The position numbers were made by a program, and so were the translations under genes. Positions 15,482 through 19,656 of a stretch of 19,656 bases of DNA are shown piece by piece. Position 1 is the first letter of the stretch. Every line of letters starts with the position of its first letter. This DNA is from DAOUBA01 sp034432855 (lineage in GTDB: Bacteria > Chloroflexota > Anaerolineae > B4-G1), in NCBI GenBank assembly GCA_034432855.1, contig DAOUBA010000015.1, positions 1-19,656 of the forward strand. Reading direction: 5' to 3'. Below the pieces are notes generated by a model. It worked only from the letters and a program-made list of their open reading frames with translations, made no database searches and was not told where the DNA came from.

Positions 15482-18400
15482 TCACGGCCAGGGCCACACG
15501 AACAGCGGTGGCCATGCAGGCCAGCCACACTTGTGCGCGGCAAACACGAGCACGCCAAGCCGGGAGGTATTCTGATACGACTGACCGGTGGGGTCATTCC
15601 AGATGGCGACGCTGTCCCGATCGCCATCGCCATCTTCGTCGTTGTTGACCTGGAAGTCGAACCCGATCAGCCCGCCTATCTTTGGCTTGATCGCGTCCAG
15701 CGTGATCGCCGCTTCGACGACATAGCCGCCGGGCACGATCCGCGTCGCGCTGACGAGACGGTCGGCCGAGGCGTTGCCGCCGAAACTCTGCTCGTTGTCG
15801 TAGTTGACGCGATACTGGCCATCGTCCGCCTGGTAACTGGTCGTCTTCCCGTTGTTCTGGTCCACAAAGACCTCGATCGAGTCCTCCTCCCAGGGATTGG
15901 CGCTGGCCTTGCTCAAGAGGCTATCGTTCACGACGGCAAAGACGTACAGGTGACTGCTATCCCACAGTGTCTTGACCGTCGCCGTTGCGCCGCTGCTGCC
16001 CATGACCCAGACGTTCGTCGTGATCGCGGCTGCTCGCGTCCACACTCTATCCTTGACCCCATCAATCACCGGCGTGCCTTGCGCCGCGAGAGTCCACTTC
16101 ACCGCGTCAATGAGGGTCAACGTCCCGAACTTGGACGTATCGCTGTCCTGGCTGTTGGTCCAGTCATTCCACACGATCGGGGTATCGGGCTGGCTGCCGT
16201 CGGTGACGCGCAGGTCGAAACCGATTGGCCGGCCGACGGTCGCCGTCGTGCTTAGCGGGAACGCCGCCTCCAGCCGATAGCCGTCCCGCTTGGGCATCAC
16301 GAAGAGCCTGACACCGGGGGGTGGATGGACGCCGAACTTGAACGTATAGTGCCGGTCGTCGCTCTCGTAGGACGTGGTCTTGCCGTTGTTCTCGTCAATG
16401 AAGACCTCGACCGCATCGCTCCTGTCCCGCGTCGGGTCGTTGACGTCCACGAACAGGTACAGGAAGCGCTCGCTCCAGCGGACCTGGAAACTGGCCGAAA
16501 GCGTCTCGGTCGCCTGAAGCGGGACCCAGGGCAGCATGTCCCAGAGGAACTCGGGGCGTGCATCAATGAACGGGATGCCCTTGGGAACGTTCAGTTTCTT
16601 GATCAGCACGGGCAATTTCGATGGATCAACAACGCCCCAGTAGGCGTACTTGGCCTGCAACTGCTCGTCGAAGAGCAGCGGCAGATTGACGCGGGCGATG
16701 GGCCAGGTCTTGAGCCACGTGTGATCGTCGGCCATACCCCAGAAGGTCACCGAACTGATGTAGTCTCCATAGCGCCTGAAGACCTCGAAGATCTCCTTGT
16801 AGCGGTAGCCCTGGATGATCAGGATCTCTTGCGGCACGGTGGTGTAGCGATCCGTGTCGTTGGTGTAGATGCTCATGTCCAACTCGGTGATCTGCTGGTC
16901 CACGCCCAGCCCGGCGAACAACTGGAGCGTCTCCTCGATTGCGGCTGCAGAGGGATTCTCGATGTTGATGTGCATCTGGTGGCCCACGCCGTCGATCGGC
17001 ACGCCCTCCGCTCGCAGGTCGCGCACCAGATTGTAGAGACACGTGCGCTTCCGTGGATCCGTCGTACTGTAATCGTTGATGATCAGAGTGGCGTCTGGTG
17101 CCACCTCGCGCGCGACGCGGAAGGCCGTCTTGATGTAGTCTACGCCGGTGATCTCGTACCACCTGCTCCGCCGCAGGCAGTCCGGCTGGTCAGGGTCAAT
17201 CACCTCGTTGACCACGTCCCAGGTATCAACGTCGTCTCGGTAACGACCGGCGACCGCGCGGATGTGGTTCTCCAGACGCTGCAGCAGGAGCGCCTTGTTC
17301 TCCGGCGTCGGCTGCATGTCCTCGCCGTTGGCATCCTTGAAGACCCACGCCGGAACCTGCTGGTGCCACTGCAGCGTATGGCCGTGCACCTGCAGGCCGT
17401 TCGCCCGCGCGAACTGGATCAACCTGTCGGCGTTTGCCCAGTTGAACTGGCCCTCGGCCGGCTCGAGCGCATCCCACTTCATCACGTTTTCGGCGGTGAT
17501 GCTGTTAAAGTGGCGCTGCAGCAACTGGACGTGGCGGGTGCTTTCGAGTTGATATGGTTCGATCGCCGCGCCGACCACGAAGTAATCGGCGAGTGTCTCG
17601 TACACCGAGGGGATGTCCATCTGAATCGGCGGCTGAGGCACGTAGGTCAACGCAAAGTCGTCAATGTAGAAAGATGGAGTCCCGCTGGCCGATTCCACAT
17701 AGATCGCCAACCAGTCCACATCATAGACCAGCGTGTAGGAGCCTGCCAGATGGACCCACTCGTCCGCCGTCACCGGCGTGTTGCCGATCACAGTGTCATA
17801 GTTGGGCGTGCCCTGGAGCCGGCGCTCGATGCTGACGCGCAGGTTCGCCGGTGTCTCGCCCGGCGCCAGTTTGACCCACACTGAGATGTTGTATTTCGAG
17901 CCTTTATGCATCTTGCCGAGAATGTTCAGGCTGGGGCCGTCGTAGGCGTTCTGCCGGTTGGTTGTCAGCAGACTATAACTACCCCCGTGTGCGTCATCCG
18001 CGGTCACCGTGAGTATCTCGGCGCCGATGCGCGGCTGCCACCCCTCGGTCGTATTGCTCTCAAAGTCGCTCTTGACTCCCGATTGATCCACGATGGTGAC
18101 ATCGTCGAGGTAGAATTCGGCGGTGGCATTGGGGCTTTCCACGTAGAGCACCAACTCGGATGCATCGCCTGTGAACGTGTACAGCCCTTCCAACTTGACC
18201 CACCCGGCATCCGTTACCCCATTCTCCGCGCTGGCTACGACCCATTCGTACACGGTCGAGCCGCCGGTCGGCGTGCGCTGCATGGTGAAGATCAACCGGC
18301 TGGGCGGCTGCCCCGCCACCAAGCGCACGTAGCCGCTGATTTCGTAGATGGCGCCCTCCTGTAGTTTCCCCAGCAGGTTCAGGCTCGGGCCGTGCCAATT

Positions 18401-18667
18401 CTGTGTGCGTCCGGTGGTCTTGAGGCTGTGACTGCCGCTGTGGGCTGCCTCCGTCGAGGCCGCGAGCGTCACCCCACCGCCGCGCGGCGCCCAGCCCTGC
18501 GTCGTGCCGTCCTCGAACCCGTACTGGGCGATGATTTCGGGGTCCGCCGCAAACACATTGCGGTAAGGCCCGCGTGGGAACGCGAAACTCGCAAGAGAAA
18601 CGAGCACCACGAACAAGCAAAGGGCAGAAAACTTGGCTCTCGTTACGGACAAACCCTTGTGCAACAT
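15482..18667 (-). CDS. Secreted multidomain GH10 endo-1,4-beta-xylanase (CBM4/9-CBM4/9-GH10-CBM9-CBM9)
   Basis: A 1061-residue secreted enzyme. Residues 1-41 are a signal peptide ending near V-F-A-A-D. Two tandem CBM4/9-like beta-sandwiches follow (about 45-195 and 198-345, each with F-E...G-W and ending F-Y-L/I-D-D). The GH10 barrel covers about 350-685, with H-T-L-Q-W-H at 430-435, acid/base E488 in D-V-V-N-E and nucleophile E595 in I-T-E-L-D. Two CBM9-like modules complete it (about 690-855 and 856-1043, each with V-E/D-V-F-x-D-x-N-N-G-K-T-T-S-Y). This matches large xylan-binding xylanases of thermophilic and anaerobic bacteria. ATG 18667 has AAGGAGG five bases upstream; the longer frame to 18820 adds only basic, non-signal-like residues. 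The last 18 residues after the final CBM9 strand are Trp/Pro-rich and look non-native. Confidence 0.95.
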   Translation of the reverse strand: MLHKGLSVTRAKFSALCLFVVLVSLASFAFPRGPYRNVFAADPEIIAQYGFEDGTTQGWAPRGGGVTLAASTEAAHSGSHSLKTTGRTQNWHGPSLNLLGKLQEGAIYEISGYVRLVAGQPPSRLIFTMQRTPTGGSTVYEWVVASAENGVTDAGWVKLEGLYTFTGDASELVLYVESPNATAEFYLDDVTIVDQSGVKSDFESNTTEGWQPRIGAEILTVTADDAHGGSYSLLTTNRQNAYDGPSLNILGKMHKGSKYNISVWVKLAPGETPANLRVSIERRLQGTPNYDTVIGNTPVTADEWVHLAGSYTLVYDVDWLAIYVESASGTPSFYIDDFALTYVPQPPIQMDIPSVYETLADYFVVGAAIEPYQLESTRHVQLLQRHFNSITAENVMKWDALEPAEGQFNWANADRLIQFARANGLQVHGHTLQWHQQVPAWVFKDANGEDMQPTPENKALLLQRLENHIRAVAGRYRDDVDTWDVVNEVIDPDQPDCLRRSRWYEITGVDYIKTAFRVAREVAPDATLIINDYSTTDPRKRTCLYNLVRDLRAEGVPIDGVGHQMHINIENPSAAAIEETLQLFAGLGVDQQITELDMSIYTNDTDRYTTVPQEILIIQGYRYKEIFEVFRRYGDYISSVTFWGMADDHTWLKTWPIARVNLPLLFDEQLQAKYAYWGVVDPSKLPVLIKKLNVPKGIPFIDARPEFLWDMLPWVPLQATETLSASFQVRWSERFLYLFVDVNDPTRDRSDAVEVFIDENNGKTTSYESDDRHYTFKFGVHPPPGVRLFVMPKRDGYRLEAAFPLSTTATVGRPIGFDLRVTDGSQPDTPIVWNDWTNSQDSDTSKFGTLTLIDAVKWTLAAQGTPVIDGVKDRVWTRAAAITTNVWVMGSSGATATVKTLWDSSHLYVFAVVNDSLLSKASANPWEEDSIEVFVDQNNGKTTSYQADDGQYRVNYDNEQSFGGNASADRLVSATRIVPGGYVVEAAITLDAIKPKIGGLIGFDFQVNNDEDGDGDRDSVAIWNDPTGQSYQNTSRLGVLVFAAHKCGWPAWPPLFVWPWP

Positions 18668-18710
18668 TTCGTCCTCCTTTCCTTTCCTCTCCTGTCCGGT
18701 TCTTGTTACG

Positions 18711-18773
18711 AGACCCCGGTAGGAGGCATCTCCGAGGGCGGGGTTACCCCACCTCCGCCTCCCACGTCGGTCT
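18711..18773 (-). promoter_or_regulatory. Nested three-tier stem in the 5' region of the secreted xylanase
   Basis: Three concentric stems can be drawn. AGACC (18711-18715) pairs with GGTCT (18769-18773). GGAGGC (18722-18727) pairs with GCCTCC (18757-18762). GGCGGGG (18737-18743) pairs with CCCCACC (18747-18753) around a TTA loop, with one mismatch that becomes a G-U pair in minus-strand RNA. It ends about 44 bases before the xylanase ATG. It fits no riboswitch consensus I know; a structured mRNA leader is the likeliest reading. Confidence 0.4.
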
Positions 18774-18789
18774 TGTACCGGAAACCATT

Positions 18790-18832
18790 TGACCGCTGCC
18801 CATTGGGGGTAGCGAGGCAAACCAGCGGGTCA
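18790..18832 (-). promoter_or_regulatory. Second hairpin in the same upstream region
   Basis: TGACCGCTG (18790-18798) pairs with CAGCGGGTCA (18823-18832) with a single bulged base. Inside and beside it are competing partners: GGTAG (18808-18812) with CTACC (18833-18837), and CGAGG (18813-18817) with CCTCG (18836-18840). The region could therefore form alternative structures. No promoter hexamers are obvious within 18668-18960. Confidence 0.3.
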
Positions 18833-18960
18833 CTACCTCGACATCGAACGCCATCTTGGTCTAAGCACATCACCTCCTCCATCAAAGCCCCGTGCTTACA
18901 AGAGCCGGCGCTGGCGGGGTTCGACCTCTCCTGACCCTTCCCTCGCTATAGGAGATACTC

Positions 18961-19656
18961 TCACCGGGCGTACTTGTGACACTTGACAAGCACGTCGTCA
19001 ATGTAGATGTCCTGAGGCATCTCGCTCCTGCAGCGCTCCGTTGCATCAGGGCATCTTCCGGCAAACCGGCAGCCTGTTCTCAGATATTCTTCATGTTCCA
19101 GTTCGGCGAGCGTGATAGATTCCTTCCAGCGCTTTTTGGGATCCGCTTCAGGGATCGACTCTCTCAGCAGTTTCGTATAGGGGTGTCTGGGAGTGATCAG
19201 CACTTTCTCCACAGGCCCCATTTCGACGATGTTTCCCCTGAACATGATGGCAATTCGGTCGCTCACGTAATAGGCGGTTGCCAGATCGTGCGTGATGTAC
19301 AACACGCTCAGGCCGGATTCTTCCTTAAGTTGCTTGAACAGATTGACGATAGACATCCGCAGAGAAGCATCCACCATCGAAACCGGCTCATCGGCGATCA
19401 GGAGGAGAGGATCGGTGAGCAAGGCCCTGGCGATGGAAACTCTCTGCAACTGCCCTCCCGAGAACTCGCTCGGGTACTTGCCGGAGAACTCTTCGTAGGA
19501 AATGCCCACGGCATTCAATTTCTCCCTAATCCGTTCTACCGCCTCCTCCTTGCTGCTTGCCAATCTGAAATTATGGACCGTCTCGAAGAAATACTGATCC
19601 ACACGACGGAGCGGGTTGAACGTTCCAAACGGGTCCTGAAAGATCGCCTGCACGCC
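18961..19656 (-). CDS. ABC importer ATPase, oligopeptide/oligosaccharide (OppF/DppF) type, 5' end outside window
   Basis: The C-terminal 231 residues of an ATP-binding protein; the Walker A region lies beyond the window edge. Visible motifs in order are the Q-loop I-F-Q-D-P-F-G-T-F-N-P, signature S-G-G-Q-L-Q-R, Walker B L-L-L-I-A-D-E-P, a D-loop written S-M-V-D-A-S-L (usually S-A-L-D), and H-loop I-T-H-D. The oligo_HPY tail follows: P-R-H-P-Y-T-K-L-L, then the Cys-containing C-R-F-A-G-R-C-P-D-A-T-E-R-C typical of this subfamily. It energises import at the cytoplasmic face of the membrane. Members are annotated for peptides, but in several polysaccharide-degrading bacteria they import cello- or xylo-oligosaccharides, which its place before a xylanase supports. 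About 290 bases separate it from the xylanase start. Confidence 0.92.
   Translation of the reverse strand, partial: GVQAIFQDPFGTFNPLRRVDQYFFETVHNFRLASSKEEAVERIREKLNAVGISYEEFSGKYPSEFSGGQLQRVSIARALLTDPLLLIADEPVSMVDASLRMSIVNLFKQLKEESGLSVLYITHDLATAYYVSDRIAIMFRGNIVEMGPVEKVLITPRHPYTKLLRESIPEADPKKRWKESITLAELEHEEYLRTGCRFAGRCPDATERCRSEMPQDIYIDDVLVKCHKYAR

Larger units (their letters stand above)
18706..18870 (-). other. Possible small upstream ORF (54 residues) before the secreted xylanase
   Basis: A short reading frame begins at ATG 18870, directly behind a GGAGGAGG-like stretch that is a little too close for an ideal ribosome binding site. It ends at TAA 18706, 39 bases before the xylanase start. 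The product has three Cys residues near the N-terminus (M-C-L-D-Q-D, R-C-R-G, V-C-L-A-T-P) and a glycine run (D-V-G-G-G-G-G-V-T-P-P). It resembles nothing I can name and overlaps the folded region described separately, so it may be coincidental. Confidence 0.25.

Noticed and set aside
16325..17884. 519-residue plus-strand open frame opposite the secreted xylanase
   Set aside because: Antisense shadow of a gene with clear catalytic motifs, signal peptide and ribosome binding site on the minus strand.
1..19656. CRISPR array, insertion sequence, integrase, toxin-antitoxin or phage gene
   Set aside because: No regular repeat-spacer pattern, transposase or integrase motif, or terminal inverted repeats with target duplication could be found on either strand.

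Overview
This window looks like a genomic segment of an environmental, plant-polysaccharide-degrading bacterium. A member of the Chloroflexota (Anaerolineae-like) is my best guess. The grounds are the GC-rich genes at the left end, the DUF4230 and O-antigen-ligase pair, lipoproteins without obvious outer-membrane partners, and short CCCTAAT/GCAATCC-type repeats. The taxon is inference only; no rRNA or marker gene is present.

Left part (1-3.65 kb, plus strand): three overlapping genes encode an unrecognised 282-residue protein, an O-antigen ligase/polymerase-like membrane protein with an extra extracytoplasmic beta domain and two in-frame repeat insertions, and a membrane-anchored DUF4230 protein. 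A bidirectional terminator-like hairpin separates them from the convergent minus-strand genes. Next (3.8-5.6 kb, minus) comes the remnant of a MacAB-like exporter: an intact lipoprotein adaptor preceded by a gene in which the start of the ABC ATPase is joined directly to the end of the permease through the shared heptapeptide GREIGVV. This is either a deletion or an assembly collapse.

The rest (5.7-19.66 kb, all minus strand) reads as a xylan or related hemicellulose utilisation locus. In transcription order it holds: an oligopeptide/oligosaccharide-type ABC importer ATPase (cut by the window end); a structured 5' region with a possible small ORF; a secreted multidomain GH10 xylanase (two CBM4/9-like, GH10, two CBM9-like); a strong hairpin; a GH8 exo-oligoxylanase-like enzyme whose lipoprotein signal is in another frame; a PfkB-family kinase; a NagZ-like GH3 enzyme; a GH116-like beta-glycosidase; a GH10 enzyme without signal peptide; and a xylose-isomerase-superfamily enzyme followed by a near-perfect intrinsic terminator.

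The plausible division of labour is that the secreted GH10 and surface GH8 cut xylan outside. The ABC system imports oligosaccharides. The leaderless GH10, GH116 and GH3 enzymes finish hydrolysis in the cytoplasm, and the isomerase and kinase feed the sugars to central metabolism. The five genes from 7.1 to 14.0 kb look less GC-rich than the left-end genes, which may reflect transfer.

I do not see a clear candidate for a wholly new defence or mobile system. The most notable items are the GREIGVV fusion, the frameshifted GH8 leader, the structured leader at 18.7-18.87 kb, the metal-site change in the isomerase, and the in-frame repeats.
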